From positions 62,001 through 126,000 of the forward strand of contig CAOLHI010002120.1 in assembly GCA_948474755.1 (NCBI GenBank): DNA of 64,000 bases. Direction: 5' to 3'. The stretch is from Ctenosaura bakeri. Lineage: Eukaryota; Chordata; Lepidosauria; Squamata; Iguanidae. The position numbers were made by a program, and so were the translations under genes. Positions within the stretch are counted from its first letter, which is position 1, and each line of letters begins with the position of its first letter. Shown here piece by piece: positions 10,896 through 22,601 of this stretch. The notes beneath the pieces are model-generated. The model searched no databases. It worked only from the letters and a program-made list of their open reading frames with translations, and was not told the DNA's origin.

Positions 10896-11930
10896 ACCCA
10901 CTGGGATTAACTGGAGAAGCATTTTAATTTCAGACAGACCTCTCTGGCCAGCAGGGAAGTGAGGGAGGGAGGATGAATAAAGCTGAGTGGGCAGTTTGAT
11001 CAAAAAACATATAAATTGCATAGTGCTAGAGACAATTGGTTTTTGCTCACTATTGTCTCTGGAGCCCTGGATGATTATGCCACCTTCTCCTTCTCCTTCT
11101 CTTCTTCCTCCTCTTCCTCCTTGTGAAGCTGGAAAGTCCCCATGCGCTGCTGGGATGTATATTCCAGCCTGTTATGAATTTTAGCTGTTAATTCATCTTC
11201 ACTGCCACCACCCACTGAATTCTGGACACTTGGACAGTACAGTGGGACTCTGTCCAACCATGTACATCCCTAAGCTTAAGGATCTTCCTTTTCCCCCAGT
11301 CTACCTAGCTTGGCGTGGGAAGGAGAGAAACAGGGTCTTTTACAGAAAGTATTTATTAAAGGTATGCAAATAAACAAGGCAAATTACCATACATGGGAAG
11401 CTCCCTCTTCCCAAGCACGCTTAGTTACAAGTAGTTACAAAAAGAACAGATATGAAAGCACAGATACATTCTTTGGATCAGCCAGCCTCCAAAATAATAG
11501 AAAAGTCCCTAACGTGACTAGATAACTAGTTCTAGTACTCACAGATGTTCATAGCTTAGATGTTCTATGAGGAAGACGCCAGGAGGCGAGGCTAAGCCTG
11601 CAGCCTGCTACTGGCATAGAACCCCCCTCCAGGAGGTTCCTAGGTTGTTGTCTCTTTGTTATCCCTTTGTTATCTCCCAGCCACATGGCCTCGCCAGAAG
11701 TTTTATAACTTCTCCTTGGAAGCATCTGGAAGCATCCTGAAGATGCTCAGTTCTTACCTTTTGATTGGTCATTTCTCACCCTGTGACCTGTGATGCTGAC
11801 CCACATGACCTATGATGTTGACCACACACTAAAATGTAATCTAATCCCAACACCTTATTAACCCTTGGTTTACCTGAAGAGGGAAGTGTCCCCTTTTTAG
11901 CTAAGTCTAGATAATGGGAAGCCCCATTAT
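10896..11930. other. Intronic; includes LTR-like unclassified sequence
   Basis: A TTC/TCC-rich run lies at 11087-11125. From about 11290 to 11900 the composition becomes GC-richer, with short tandem units (GGAAGCATCTGGAAGCATCC; a 21-bp unit around GTGACCTGTGATGCTGACC near 11780-11822). This could be an old LTR or other repeat, but no terminal repeat was found. Confidence 0.3.
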
Positions 11931-11933
11931 CAC

Positions 11934-11994
11934 ACTCCTCCTCCTCCTCCTCCTCCTCCTCCTCCTCTTCTTCTTCTTCTTCTTTTCTTTTTTA
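11934..11994. repeat. (TCC)n/(TTC)n microsatellite
   Basis: About nine CTC repeats grade into TTC repeats and then a T run. The Lys/Arg-rich open frame on the minus strand here is an artefact of the repeat. Confidence 0.9.
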
Positions 11995-12690
11995 GAAAGT
12001 ACAGTATTCAAAAAACCCTCATTATAGGTATAAAGTATAAAGGCCCTGTGCTCCTCCTCCCATCCAGAGTAATGCTCTTTGTTCAAAACTAGACAAGCAC
12101 ATGTCCAGAACAAAGGATATGTGCACTGCAATGTATACTAGAATAATAAAAAAAAAGGGATGGGGAAAGCCTCTAGATAGGAATGACATATTTCCCTTTG
12201 TTCCAGGAATTTCCTCTTGATATTCCATGAAAGCAATGTCATCTGGATGCTTTTTTTTAAAAAAAACCCTGAGAACTTTCGCAACAGATATGAACGAGAA
12301 TATTTCCTTCATCTATTTTCCCCCTTAATTGAGATTAACAGTAGGATTCAGACGACTATGAGTAGCCTTTGCCCCAAAGTTGGTTTTGCATATCCAATAT
12401 TAGGGTGCAATTTGTGATATCTTCTGGGCAGAATCCAACAACTGAAGTTAGTTGTGACTAATAATGGGGAAGTACTGTTAAAACAAATTCACTCAGTTTG
12501 GCCTCTGGCTATTGTGAGCTGAGCCTAGCCCAGCTCTAAATTTCACCATGATTTGTTAGCTCAGAATCATGTACCTCCTTTGACAGTTTTCTTCTTCTCT
12601 GCCTTTTCCACACTCTACCACTGCAATATAAGTACACGTTTGTTACTTCCATGAAAACGAGGCACAAATACCCCTGGCTCCATGAGAATT
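11995..12690. other. Intronic, no recognisable feature
   Basis: AT-rich sequence without splice-bounded open frame or known repeat. Confidence 0.45.
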
Positions 12691-12870
12691 TGCTGCTGCT
12701 GCTGTTGTTTTTGTTGTCGTTGTCGTGTGCTTTCAAGTCATTTCTGACATATAACAACCCTGAGAGTGTTTGATGTCACCCAATGGGTTTCCATGGCTGA
12801 GCAGGGAATTGAATGCTGGTCTCCAGGATATAGTCCAATATTTAAACTACGACACTACTCCAGCTTTCTC
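12691..12870 (-). mobile_element. tRNA-derived SINE, minus orientation
   Basis: A (CTG)n/(TTG)n start is followed by GTGTGCTTTCAAGTCATTTC, ATAACAACCCTGAG, CCCAATGGGTTTCCATGGCT and a worn head near 12860. A middle section is deleted compared with the copy at 10655. Confidence 0.72.
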
Positions 12871-13470
12871 CATGAGAACTAGACACTTATAATGTGATAT
12901 AGAGGTGACTGAAAAGTTAGGAGGTACTCCTCCCCACAAACTGTGGACCTATTTGTTTCTTCACCACTCAGAAACCACAAAGATCTAGAGCTGTGTCTCT
13001 TTTCCAGAGTCCAACACAAGCAGTAGTAAGCTTTGCCTTGGACTTATTATTGATTCCTTTGTTTCACTCTTTCTTGGCTTTCAGAACATGACAGACTGTA
13101 GCAGAACTGAATTTTCCCTGCCTTTGAAGACTTCATTGATTTTAGTTCATACACACTCAATTCCTTCTCCCTCCCCCCTCCTTCTTGGGAAGAAAGCCTC
13201 TTCTTTTCTAATGACCCACAGAGTGAAGTTCACTCATAACCAAATGATTTCAGTGAAGTACTTTTAGTCTTGTTTGTCTCAGTGAACAGCATTTCTTTTT
13301 CTTCAAAGAAAGAATGACAATGTAAAGAAGGAAAGGTAAAGAAGTGGAACTGGGAACCCAATCCTTCCTGAAGGGTTGAACAGCTGAAATTAGTGATCCC
13401 ATGTCCCAGGAAGCAAGAGTACAGTCCCATTCTTTTAGTTCCGATTTTGACCTTTAAAGCCCAACATGAC
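12871..13470. other. Intronic, no recognisable feature
   Basis: Unique-looking sequence. No coding or repeat call. Confidence 0.45.
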
Positions 13471-13623
13471 GTCCATTTCCTCACTAGACTGTTATAGAGC
13501 TATTATTCCACTTTCAACATACTATGGGTGTTTGAGGCCCCTCGCTAAACTGCAAACCCCTGGATTCCATAGGATGTTGAAAGTGGAATAATAGCTCTAT
13601 AACAGTCTAGTGAAGAAATGGCA
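13471..13623. mobile_element. Foldback MITE, GGCC-terminal family, 153 bp
   Basis: The left arm GACTGTTATAGAGCTATTAT is repeated reversed as ATAATAGCTCTATAACAGTC on the right. The arms also contain CCACTTTCAACAT and its complement. The tips are GTCCATTTCCTCAC and (reversed) TGCCATTTCTTCAC, decayed from GGCCATTTCC. No clear 3-bp duplication. Confidence 0.75.
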
Positions 13624-13839
13624 ATGGCTTGAGTCCAGACTATTCGAAAGACTGTATTTCTCTACACAAGCCAGCTTGAGCTTTACCACCTGCAGGAGAG
13701 GACTTTCTTTTGGTCTCACCACCCTCACAGGCACCTTTGGTGAGCATGTAGGGGAGAGACATTTCTGTGTTAGCGCCTAGGGATGTTCATTTGGCTCCCT
13801 CCCTGTTCTCCTTCTGCCAGCAGGTGAAGAGCTTTCTGT

Positions 13840-13970
13840 TCAGGGGAGCATTGGACTGTGACCCTGGGGACCAGGATTCAGTTCCCTGCTCAGCCCTGGA
13901 AACCCACTGGCTACCCTAAGGTGGCCCTGTCATGGGGTTTTCTGGGGCTAAGAGTGTGTGATATGCCCTT
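13840..13970. mobile_element. Rearranged SINE fragments
   Basis: A plus-oriented head (GCATTGGACTGTGACC ... GGAAACCCACTGG) runs into a minus-oriented tail portion (CTACCCTAAGGTGG ... GGGGTTTTCTGGGGCTAAGA). The two halves point in opposite directions, so two partial copies joined or an internal inversion took place. Confidence 0.5.
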
Positions 13971-14745
13971 CCATTGATGCAGGTTGCAGCTATTCTACAC
14001 TACCATTGTGTTCATGGTTGCTGTGGCCAGCTCATCACCTGGTGACCAATGTTGTGATGATAAAGCCTCTCTGTGCTTAGGTAGGGTGATTCTTAGCAGG
14101 TAGACATGCAACCTGCACTGAAATTATACTTTAAGACTTACCAGCCTTATGAAGCCTACCAAAGCTGTGCATCACTGGCTTGTTGTTTGAGAGCCCAAGG
14201 TCACCTGCATGCTGTGCTGAGCTGGCAGAATAGAAGACTGTAGAGGAACTAGCTGTAGAATTCTTTAATAGTCTGAAAGCTATAGAAATGAATAGCTTAA
14301 TGGGAAGTATTTTGAATAGTGCCCTTTTATGTTCTGTCCACCATTCCCACCCATAAACCTCTTTTGTGGTGGAGAATGCAGGCAGAGATCCTGATTAAGG
14401 AGGAAGACACCAATGGCTTGGATAAACAAACCAAAGACTTTATTATAGAAACTCCATTCTAAGATAGGAATGTTACTTAGGGTGCTAATCTAGTTTCACT
14501 TCATTCTAAGGGAGAGCTGAGAAAAGAGACTGGCGGAAAGAGTATCAGCTTACATCACAGAAGTGTCAGTACAGGTAGAGCAAGAAGGGAGGATGCCTTT
14601 GGTCACTCAAACTATCTGGTCCTAATCCTACTGCCCACTCTGAGGCATTCTTGACTCTTTAGTGCTAACCACTGTTGTACTTCTAACACTTTTAACATGT
14701 TTTCTGTGCAGCTAGGGATGTGAAAAATACCTCCCTCCCTTTCTT
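13971..14745. other. Intronic, no recognisable feature
   Basis: Nothing supported; a T/C-rich run lies at 14730-14758. Confidence 0.4.
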
Positions 14746-14749
14746 TCCT

Positions 14750-14965
14750 TCTTTCTTTTATTGAAATATTTAAATCCTGCCCTCTATCCAGAGATCACCG
14801 GGCGGCCTACAATAAAGCCAGTCTGACAGACTTAAAACAGTGTGAATAATAAAAATTATTTTAAAAGGCTAAAACGTATCAAACAACTTAATAAGTTAAG
14901 TTAAAAATAAGTTAATAAGTTAAAAAAATAATAGTTTACAATGATTTTAATTTTCTACAGTGAAT
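14750..14965 (-). mobile_element. L2-like LINE 3' end, degraded
   Basis: ATTTAAATCCTGCCCTCTAT followed by GGGCGGCCTACAATAAAGCC and an A-rich, AATAAGTTAA-repeating stretch. This matches the usual 3'-terminal layout (zzCGGCzTACAA then A-rich) of the LINE at 47365-48790. Classification is tentative. Confidence 0.4.
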
Positions 14966-15740
14966 GCCATTTATTGATCCAGCCAAGACACCTCACAAAA
15001 AATCAGAGGATAACACAGAACACTTATAAGCATTTAAAACACAGAATCTGACCTCTCTGTGTTCTGAATCAGATTGTAAGACCTTTTCATCTTACTTTAT
15101 CTATACAGGTATTTGTGTTGGTGCACCCTTTTGGGGGGATGTGTGTACATTTTTTGCACATTTTAATTTCACACACTTTAATGCATTTCTCCCATTGATT
15201 TAAGTGCATTTTTGTACATTTTACAAATGAACCAGGGTATATTTCAGAAGGAAAATAGGTGCTTAGGGTGTCCTCCATGTGATGAAAAACCAAATAGTAA
15301 GCATGTGATTTTGTTTACTGTTTAGTGGGTGATGAATTAGATTGACAATCCCCCACCCATGGGTAATGCAAATTTATTTTCCAGCAACATTTTTAGTTTT
15401 CACACTGAGGATCACAAGCTGAAGCTGAGCTTCACTCCAGAAAACAGTGCTGAAAGGTTTTCTTCATCAGCTCTGCATTAAACCAGTGATAAGATTTTAC
15501 TTATTTGAAAACCTTTGAAGGAAGGGTGAGAATTATGCAGCCCCCCATATGTTGTTAAACTGCAACTCCCAGAATCCCAAAGCAACATTGCTTGCCTTCT
15601 TCACCTTGTAATCTGGAAGAGGCTTGGAACCTGAAGAATTCTAATTAACAAGCATGCATCAGGGAGAGGCAAATCTGTTTGTTTTGTTTCCTATAAAGTT
15701 TGCAATTTTTTTTCTGGCACAAGTTCAGTTTGTAAATTTG
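14966..15740. other. Intronic; contains a short foldback-element fragment
   Basis: AAACTGCAACTCCCAGAATCCC at 15556-15577 (read in two parts) is a fragment of an arm shared by foldback MITEs in this window. A TTTGCAC/TGCATTTTT-rich section lies at 15110-15240. No gene. Confidence 0.35.
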
Positions 15741-15744
15741 GCAG

Positions 15745-15976
15745 AATTTTCTAGGACATGGATTCAAACTTCAGGAAAGGAGATTCCACCTGAACCTCAA
15801 AAGGAACTTCCTGACAGTCAGAGCCTTCCTGTAGTGGAATATGCTGCTGGAGGTTTTTAAACAGAGGCTGGATGGCCATCTATTGAGAATGCTTCGATGT
15901 GTGTTCCTGCATAGCAGGGGGTTTGACTGGATGGACCCTGTGGTCTCTTCCAACTCTATGATTCTATGATTCTACA
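15745..15976 (+). mobile_element. CR1 LINE 3' end
   Basis: GGATTCAAACTTCAGGAAAG, GGAGATTCCACCTGAACCTC, TGACAGTCAGAGCCTTCCTG, GAGGCTGGATGGCCATCTAT and CTCTATGATTCTATGATTCT form the last 230 bp of CR1. A deletion of roughly 25 bp removes the part encoding PRSVVESPS found in the other copies. Confidence 0.85.
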
Positions 15977-16724
15977 TTCCCCACCTGATAATCTGATAAA
16001 ACTTGCCTAATCAAATGGGGCATCATCTCTTAAAAGCAAGTAACTGCCCTATTGTTTAGGATTTATCTGTGCTAATGCCTGGGATGAAAAAATAGAAACT
16101 GGAGAAGCTTAAACTGCCCAGTGGTTGGACTTCCTGGTGCTTCCTTCATATGGAGAGTTGCATTTTAGGTAAATAATGTATGATCCTTTCAGTAAATAGG
16201 CAAATAAATGGTACCCACTGGAGCAGGGCATTCTGTTTCAAATCACGACTGAGGCTGCAAAAGCCTTTTTGGTATTCAGAGAGGGAAGAGGGAAATGTTC
16301 CATTCCGTACATGTGGTTAAACCAACCGTGGTTGAAAGTAGCTGAGTAGTTGGATGAAATACTAGAACAAGGAAAAGTGAATCCCTCTTTGCTGTCACTC
16401 TTTTAAAAGATAAACTGGATTGTTCAAATGGGACTGTTACTGGATAATTGAATACATTGCAAAAGCTTACTTAACAATACTTTGGTGAGACATGGCCGGA
16501 ACATATACGCATGGCTCAGTGGTCTGGTTTCATTGACTGTGTTGCCTGCTCTTCAGTTTCTGGCTCAGGTGTATGACAATGCTGTCCAAAGAACAAAACT
16601 GATCACATCTCAAAACTGCTATCTAGTTCTGCTTCCTTCTTCTAACATTATATAGCTTCATGCCTTCACTAAAGGTTACATGCTGGGAATAAATGCAATA
16701 GTCGTCTTTTGCTATGGCAACCCA
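15977..16724. other. Intronic, no recognisable feature
   Basis: No supported feature. Confidence 0.45.
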
Positions 16725-18230
16725 TCTCTGAGTTTGTTGTTAACTGCCATTAAGTCAACTTTAACTTATGATGACACTATGAAAGAGAGACATCCAGTTC
16801 ACCCAATAATCAACAGCTCAGTTCAACTCTGGCAGACTCAAGGCTGGAGCTTCCTTAACTGCGTCTATCCATCTATTATGTGGTCTTCCTCTGTTCTTAT
16901 TGCCTTCTACCTTTCTAAGATTTATTGTCTTTTCCAATGAGTCATGTCTTCTCATGATGTGTTCAAAGTATAACAGTCTTGGTTCACTCATCTTGGCTTC
17001 TAGGGAGAGTTCAGGCTTGATTTGCTCTGGGACCCATTTATTTGTCCTTTTAGTGGTCCACAGTATCTGTGTAGAATTCTATTCCAGCACTAGATTTCAA
17101 ATGTGTTGATTTTCTTCTGATCAGCTTCATTTTCCAGCTTTCACAACCATATATAGTAATTTGAAATATGGTTTTGTGGACAGTCCTAACTTTAATATTT
17201 GATGATAAATCTTGACACTTTGGGATCTTGTCTAGTTCCTTAAAAGCTGTCCTCCCAAGTCCTAGTCTTCTTCTGATTTCTTGACTACAGTTTCCATTCC
17301 AATGACTGAGCCAAGGTACAGGAATTATTAAACAGTTTCAATGTCTTTATTGTCTACTTTAAAATGATGTAAAGCATGTGTGGTCATCATTGTTGTTTTC
17401 TTAATGTTGTTTTCTATCAGTAGTATGGTACTGCATATCTTAAATTGTTGGTGTTCCTTCCTCCAGTTCTCATGCCTTATTCCACCCAGTCTAATCCTGC
17501 TTTATGTATGATATGTTCAGCATTCAAACTGAAAAGATAGTGTGAGAAAATGCAGCCTTACCTGACCCTCTTGCTAATTGGAAACCATTCTGTTTTTCTG
17601 TCCTGATGCCTCTTGTCCTCAGTTTAGGTTATGCAGCAGGACAATCAATGGTTGTGGCACACCCATTTCTTTAAGAGCAATCCACAGTTTCTCACGATTT
17701 AGATAATCAAAATGTATGTTTGCAATATAATCCCTTGTGCCTTTTCCTTTCCTGAACCCAGCTTGGACATCTGGTAATTCTTGTTCTATATAGAGTAAAA
17801 GATTTGTTGTAGAATTTTGAGCATTAATTTGCTTGTGTGAGATATTAACACAATGGCCCTATGGTTACTACAGCCCCTTTTATTGGGGAGTGGAATGCAT
17901 ACTGAGTGTTTTAAATCTGCGGGCCATTGCTTTGTTTTCCATATTTGTTGTCAGATTTTAGTTAGAACTAAAGTAGGTTCAGAATCTGTAGCCTGAAATA
18001 GCTCTATATGTCTCATCTGTTCCTGGTGATTTATTTCTCCCACGTGCCCTGAGTGTAGCTTCCATTACACTTTGTCAAATTTTAGGTTCATCTTCAAATG
18101 GTTCTTCCTTGAATGAATCTGTCAACCTTTCATCTTTTTTATACATTTCTTCAGTGTACTGTTTCCTTTGTCTTTTTATTTGTACTTCATCATGCAATGT
18201 GTTCCTCCGATGTGGGTGGATCAACCCCTA
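16725..18230 (-). pseudogene. RTE/BovB-like LINE, 3' part, degraded
   Basis: Minus-strand translation in shifting frames gives the RTE signature order: IANIHF-like block and KLW..LKEMGVP (around 17690-17640), then YGCESWKMKL (17155-17125), an IPxxx-NKWVPEQIKPELSLEA-like block (17060-16990) and a HHE-TH-RQ block (16960). Stops and frameshifts are frequent, so it is dead. The left end (16725-16800) reads GTTGTTAACTGCCATTAAGT then CAACTTTAACTTATGATGAC, which resembles the tail of the window's SINEs. That fits the known pattern of SINEs borrowing an RTE 3' end. Confidence 0.7.
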
Positions 18231-18951
18231 ATGGATTCATTGGGTTTATGCTAGTTGGAACTATCAGTTGGATTTAGACTGGGGTGCAAATCATATGGAC
18301 CTTCAGATATTTTTAAGCTGTAAGTCTGAGTATTTCTTACCATCAACTGTATAGGCCAGGCTTCTGGGACTTGCAGTCCAACAATATGTCAAGGCTTGCA
18401 TGATATCCACTATTATTTAGACAATAATATATAGTTTTTACAAGTCAGACAAGACTATTTTTTTTTCAAATGAAGGGGCAGAAATGAAACCCACCTGCCA
18501 AATCATCCTTATTGTCTTTGATAGCCATTCTTGATCACCAGATATCTCAATTTTGGTTTTGTTTAAACAGATTTGAAATAAGTTAAAGGTAACTGATAGG
18601 TAGTGCTCAGTGATACAGTATGTAATGTTTCAGTGGTTATCAAAATACAGTGATGGCTGTCATCCATATAGAAATTGTGACAATTTCTCTTGATTCTTAT
18701 GAATGGAAAGGTGGAGGTGCACTGGAAATGACAAATGTTTTAAAAGTTGGAAAATACATAAATTCACTAAATTCAGCAGTGAATTAGTATTAGTATGACA
18801 ACTGGCAGTCATTCCTAATATGCCCATGCAAATATAAGTGCATACCATATCTGCACACATGCATTCCTATCTGTTTATCATTTTGTGGCATGGTCCAGTG
18901 GCATGGTATTTGCCATAAGACGACCCTATGTAGCTATAAATGTTATTATAC
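18231..18951. other. Intronic, no recognisable feature
   Basis: A fragment GGACTTGCAGTCCAACAATA near 18370 resembles one arm of a common foldback MITE. Nothing else supported. Confidence 0.4.
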
Positions 18952-19267
18952 TAAATATTTGAAGAGATGTCATGTTGAGGAGGGAGCAGGCTTGTTTTCT
19001 GCTGCTCCAGAGACTAGGACAAGGAGCAATGGATTCAAGCTGCAGGAAAGGAGATTCCATCTGAACCTCAGGAAGAACTTCCTGACGGTCAGAGCTGTCC
19101 GGCAGTGGAATATGCTTCCTCGAAGTGTGGTGGAGTCTCTTTTTGGAGGTTTTTAAGCAGAGGCTGGATGGCCATCTGTTGGGAATGCTTTGATATGTGT
19201 TCCTGCATGGCAGGAGGTTGGACTGGAAGGCCCCTGGGGTCTCTTTCAACTCTATGATTCTATGAGG
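18952..19267 (+). pseudogene. CR1 LINE 3' end with RT C-terminal remnant
   Basis: The frame reads [20 protein letters not shown] and on to [20 protein letters not shown], homologous to the CR1 at 4754, then CTCTATGATTCTATGAG as tail. The 5' junction is at ATTTGAAGAGATGTCATG; a severely truncated insertion. Confidence 0.88.
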
Positions 19268-20552
19268 TCTATATGAATGACATAACCTCATGTGTGCAGC
19301 TGATTGTACACACCTTCAACATGTGACTAATAACAACCATTTTGCCCACATGCAGATCAGACAGAACAAAATTCCACACAGTCAGCCTCAAAGTATGTGC
19401 TTATATTGTACATATGTAGCCCAAAGGATGGGATTGGTTTCCCATACCACTGCAGATTCATGTGAAAATGTCTTTCAGCCTTTTACCGATTACTGTGCGG
19501 AAAGTTATCCTAAATTGTTTTGACCTTACTGACTGCCACGACTTCCGTCTCTCCTGTACCCTGGATTCAAAGGAGGCAGTGCTTAAGAATCAGAAACCAG
19601 CCACACTGTTGATTTTCCCATACAGTATAGGCTTTTCTTTGGTGGATGTTAGTGCAGAGAAAACTGGTTCTATAAAATCTATGCTCATAATTTAGAGATT
19701 TTCCAATACCATAATGAAGATGTGTCAGAGTTATGAAGCACTGATGAATATTGACTTCCCATCTAAGCAAACTGGACAATGGATTGTTCTTCAAAATCCC
19801 AGGTCAATATTTGCCTCTTGCATCAATAAACCCTGATTTTTCACTCTGATTAGAGCCAATAACTGCTTATAAAGGCAGCCTAAATCTGGCCTCAGTGAAG
19901 GAAAGCAACAGCCTTCTATGACTATAACAACAGAAGCCAAGCAGATGGATTGGACAGGCAGATTAGATGGGGAGTAATACAACTATTTTCCATGACGGGA
20001 GGTCATGTACCCTTCTTTGCTTCATTGAGATGAACACAATATGCAAGAACAGTTCACATAATTGCATGCTTATGCATTCCTTCAAATTGCGTGGTATAAG
20101 CTTCGAATTTGAAGAAAACCAAATGGTGCTTAATTGCTCTGTAAAGTGCAGGTTTTGGTTCTTGCAGGGATAACACGAAAGGTTTGGAAGTAAAAAGAAG
20201 CCGACAAATTGCCCTGTTATTGCTCAGTAGATTACCTGGAGCTTGTTCTCGGAGGCTGTATGTGCTCATCACAACAAAACCAGTATCTCCTTCTTAGGGA
20301 TTCTGGGAACGGTTATTATGTGTTATTATTATTATCTAATAGAAACTTCTCAGAACACTAATAAAACCTGCAAATTCTTAGAACTTTGGAAGAAGCCAGG
20401 GCAGTTGAAGTGGTTGAACCCTGGTGTAATGGTTATCCTTTTTTTTTTTTATTAGTCCATCCTATGGAAATTTAATTGAATTAATTGTTGATGGTGGGTC
20501 AATACATGAGTAAATATAATTAATTCAGTGAATCTACTCTAGTTGAAAGCCA
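19268..20552. other. Intronic, no recognisable feature
   Basis: Two modest open frames (19290-19695) lack any motif. A T11 run lies near 20441-20451. Nothing supported. Confidence 0.45.
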
Positions 20553-20772
20553 TCGTGCAATAGTGGTTGGAGCATTGGTCTAAATCTCTGGGAGACCTGG
20601 ATTTGAATCCCTGGTCGGCCACAGAAACCCACTGGGTGACCTTGGGCAAGTCACACTCTCCCATCCTCAGAGTAAGGCAATGGAAACCCCTTTGGAACAA
20701 ATCTTGCCAAGAAAACCCTGTGAGGGTTGCCATAATTTGGAAATGATTTAAAGGTATACAACAAAAAATTCT
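20553..20772 (+). mobile_element. tRNA-derived SINE, plus orientation
   Basis: Reads head to tail: GTGGTTGGAGCATTGGTCTA, B-box-like GATTTGAATCC, core GGGTGACCTTGGGCAAGTCA, CCAAGAAAACCCTGTGAGGG and tail TTTGGAAATGATTTAAAGG then ACAACAAAA. The core motif is shared with MIR-type SINEs. It is not a functional tRNA gene because the acceptor stem and anticodon arms do not close. Confidence 0.85.
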
Positions 20773-21070
20773 CCCTGGGGCTAACAATAGGGTTCAGGCC
20801 AATGTATAAAGTCATGAAATCTTGAAAGTGGTTACGGACCACTATGTTCACTGTTTTTTTTAAAGCTTAGCTGATAGTGAAAGATCATCACCTATAAAAA
20901 GAGAGCTTGGAAAGCTCTACAAATTCTCTGGACAAATTCTTCACATGCTACAATGCTGTAGTGTGGGCTAAATCTAGATGCAACAGCGCCCAAGTGTGTG
21001 GCAGCATGGGATTAGAACATGGGGAGAGGCAGTGTAACATAAATTATTTTGGTAACATCTGTCCTTTATA

Positions 21071-21261
21071 CAGTGGAGCCTCTGGATTCACTACCTCTGG
21101 ATCTGCAATTTCTGCCAACTACAGATTGATATGTACCACACAAATGTGATGAAGCATCTGTTCACAAGTCACCACCATGTAATAATAGGTGACATGATTA
21201 TTGGTCTTTTCTGGCATCTGTGGGGGGTCATTGAATAGAATCTCTGCACAAGGCTCCACTG
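21071..21261. mobile_element. Tc1/mariner-type (Tigger-like) MITE, 191 bp
   Basis: The inverted ends are CAGTGGAGCCTCTGG and (reversed) CAGTGGAGCCTTGTG, with 11 identical terminal bases. TA lies directly outside both ends (21069-21070 and 21262-21263), as for Tc1/mariner insertion. No coding content. Confidence 0.82.
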
Positions 21262-21285
21262 TATTAAGCCCTTGGGTCTTAGAGA

Positions 21286-21421
21286 GTAGTGATTCTCAAA
21301 CACTGGTCCTTCATATATTTTGCACTTCAACTCCCAGAAGTCCTAACCAGTAAGGCCAATGCATGGGAATTATGGGAACTGAAGTCTCAAATGCTGAGAG
21401 GACCAGAGTTTGAGAACTACT
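21286..21421. mobile_element. hAT-like foldback MITE
   Basis: Inverted ends AGTGATTCTCAAACACTGGT and (reversed) AGTAGTTCTCAAACTCTGGT. Internal arms CACTTCAACTCCCAGAAGTC and TTATGGGAACTGAAGTCTCA also pair. The flanks TAGAGAGT and TAGAGAAG are similar over 8 bp, a plausible hAT duplication. It sits 25 bp after the MITE at 21071. Confidence 0.6.
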
Positions 21422-22469
21422 AGAGAAGCAGTCATTTTGGAACCTGATCCTCAGCTGGAATCTGTATTTCTAATAAGCATATTTCAGGGTAGGTATGATT
21501 GAGAAGATTGTTCAATTTCAATGAGCATTTCCCACTTCCTGGGTATAAAAACTAGCTGGACTGAATTTAGACTTCAAAATTTGTACTTCTCATTTGTGTA
21601 CAGTTAACCAATAAATAAAATAAAATATTTGGGAAAAATATGTACGAAATATATGCATTTGAAAAGGTTTGTGCTTTGTGAAAAAAGTTGCAAAAATGAA
21701 ATTTTTAGGGAAAAATTGCTTGGAAAATTGTATAACTTCAAAATTAGAGTAATATGATCATACCTCCAAGTCTATGCACCTGTCTATCTCCTGTGTGAAA
21801 TTTTTGAATGGTCTTCAAACGCATCCCCATGTTTTACACCTGATCTCTAATGTCACTTAAGATAACTTGTCTCAGATGAAAAGCTACTGAAATGTGTGTG
21901 GTTTCTAAAATTATTTCTGACATTTTTATCAACACCCCTTCTTCCAGAAAAGAAGGCCACTTTACAACATTTTCTTTAGATATTCTCCAATTTTTCATGG
22001 TGCCCATCATTTCCTTTCAAAAGGCCCCAGAATGTCATGGAAGCCTAACAAGGAAGTACTTTTACATGCCCCTAGCATCCTTCTGCCATCAACCATCCAA
22101 AATGAAAACAAAATGAATCTTTATGGCTTGAATCCCACAATTAGCCTCAATTAAAGTAGACCTATTGAATCAATGAGATTCTCTTATCTGTTGACTTGCT
22201 ATTCAATGAATAATTCAGTGGATGCACCCTTCTACTGATTAATAAGATTCTGGTCCAAATGGCTTCAGTCGTCATTTGTTGCATATCGGCATCCTGCAAC
22301 ATAACAAGCTTCCCTACATGGTTACCCGAAGGTAATTCTGTATTGAGCTTAGATGATCAGACAAGTGACTGTTTCTGGATTTTTGATTAACTTTTCCCTT
22401 GGACAGCAAGTGGCAGTTTCTTAACATTCCTGTGTGAGACAGTAGCATTTAACAGGTGTTTACTTCCAG
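21422..22469. other. AGBL1: Intron upstream of exon B
   Basis: No classifiable repeat except an A/T-rich stretch at 21595-21735 with AAAAATTG-type words. It ends in GTTTACTTCCAG acceptor. Confidence 0.5.
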
Positions 22470-22601
22470 GTGTTTTGTGACTACCATGGCCATTCCCAGA
22501 GGAAGAATGTGTTCCTATACGGATGTAGTATAAAGGAAACTTTATGGCAAGCAGGACACACGGTTGACCCCACTGTTGTCACAGAGGATGTTGCATATAG
22601 G
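22470..22601 (+). CDS. AGBL1: Cytosolic carboxypeptidase exon B (AGBL1-like)
   Basis: Second visible exon of the same gene, 44 codons, phase 0 at both ends. It begins [20 protein letters not shown] and ends TEDVAYR. The HGH segment carries the last zinc-binding histidine of the M14 active site, and YGCSIKET is strongly conserved in CCP proteins. The acceptor is TTTACTTCCAG just before 22470; the donor is AGG|GTAAGC after 22601. It joins exon A (12.3-kb intron) so that ...GRTPV runs into VFCDYHGH, as in the family. The stretch after KETLWQ is more AGBL1-like than AGTPBP1-like in my recollection. No frameshift or stop is present, so the exon looks functional. Confidence 0.86.

Noticed and set aside
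11934..12131. Lys/Arg-rich minus-strand open frame
   Set aside because: Its basic run is just the translation of the (TCC)n/(TTC)n microsatellite.
13471..13623. 3-bp target duplication for this MITE and for 30955 and 37625
   Set aside because: Flanking triplets do not match with ends set at GGCC; decay of the tips prevents a call, so these copies are not used as support for the 3-bp model.
20553..20640. tRNA gene
   Set aside because: The B-box-like GATTTGAATCC and A-box-like region belong to a SINE head; stems do not pair as in a functional tRNA and SINE core follows directly.
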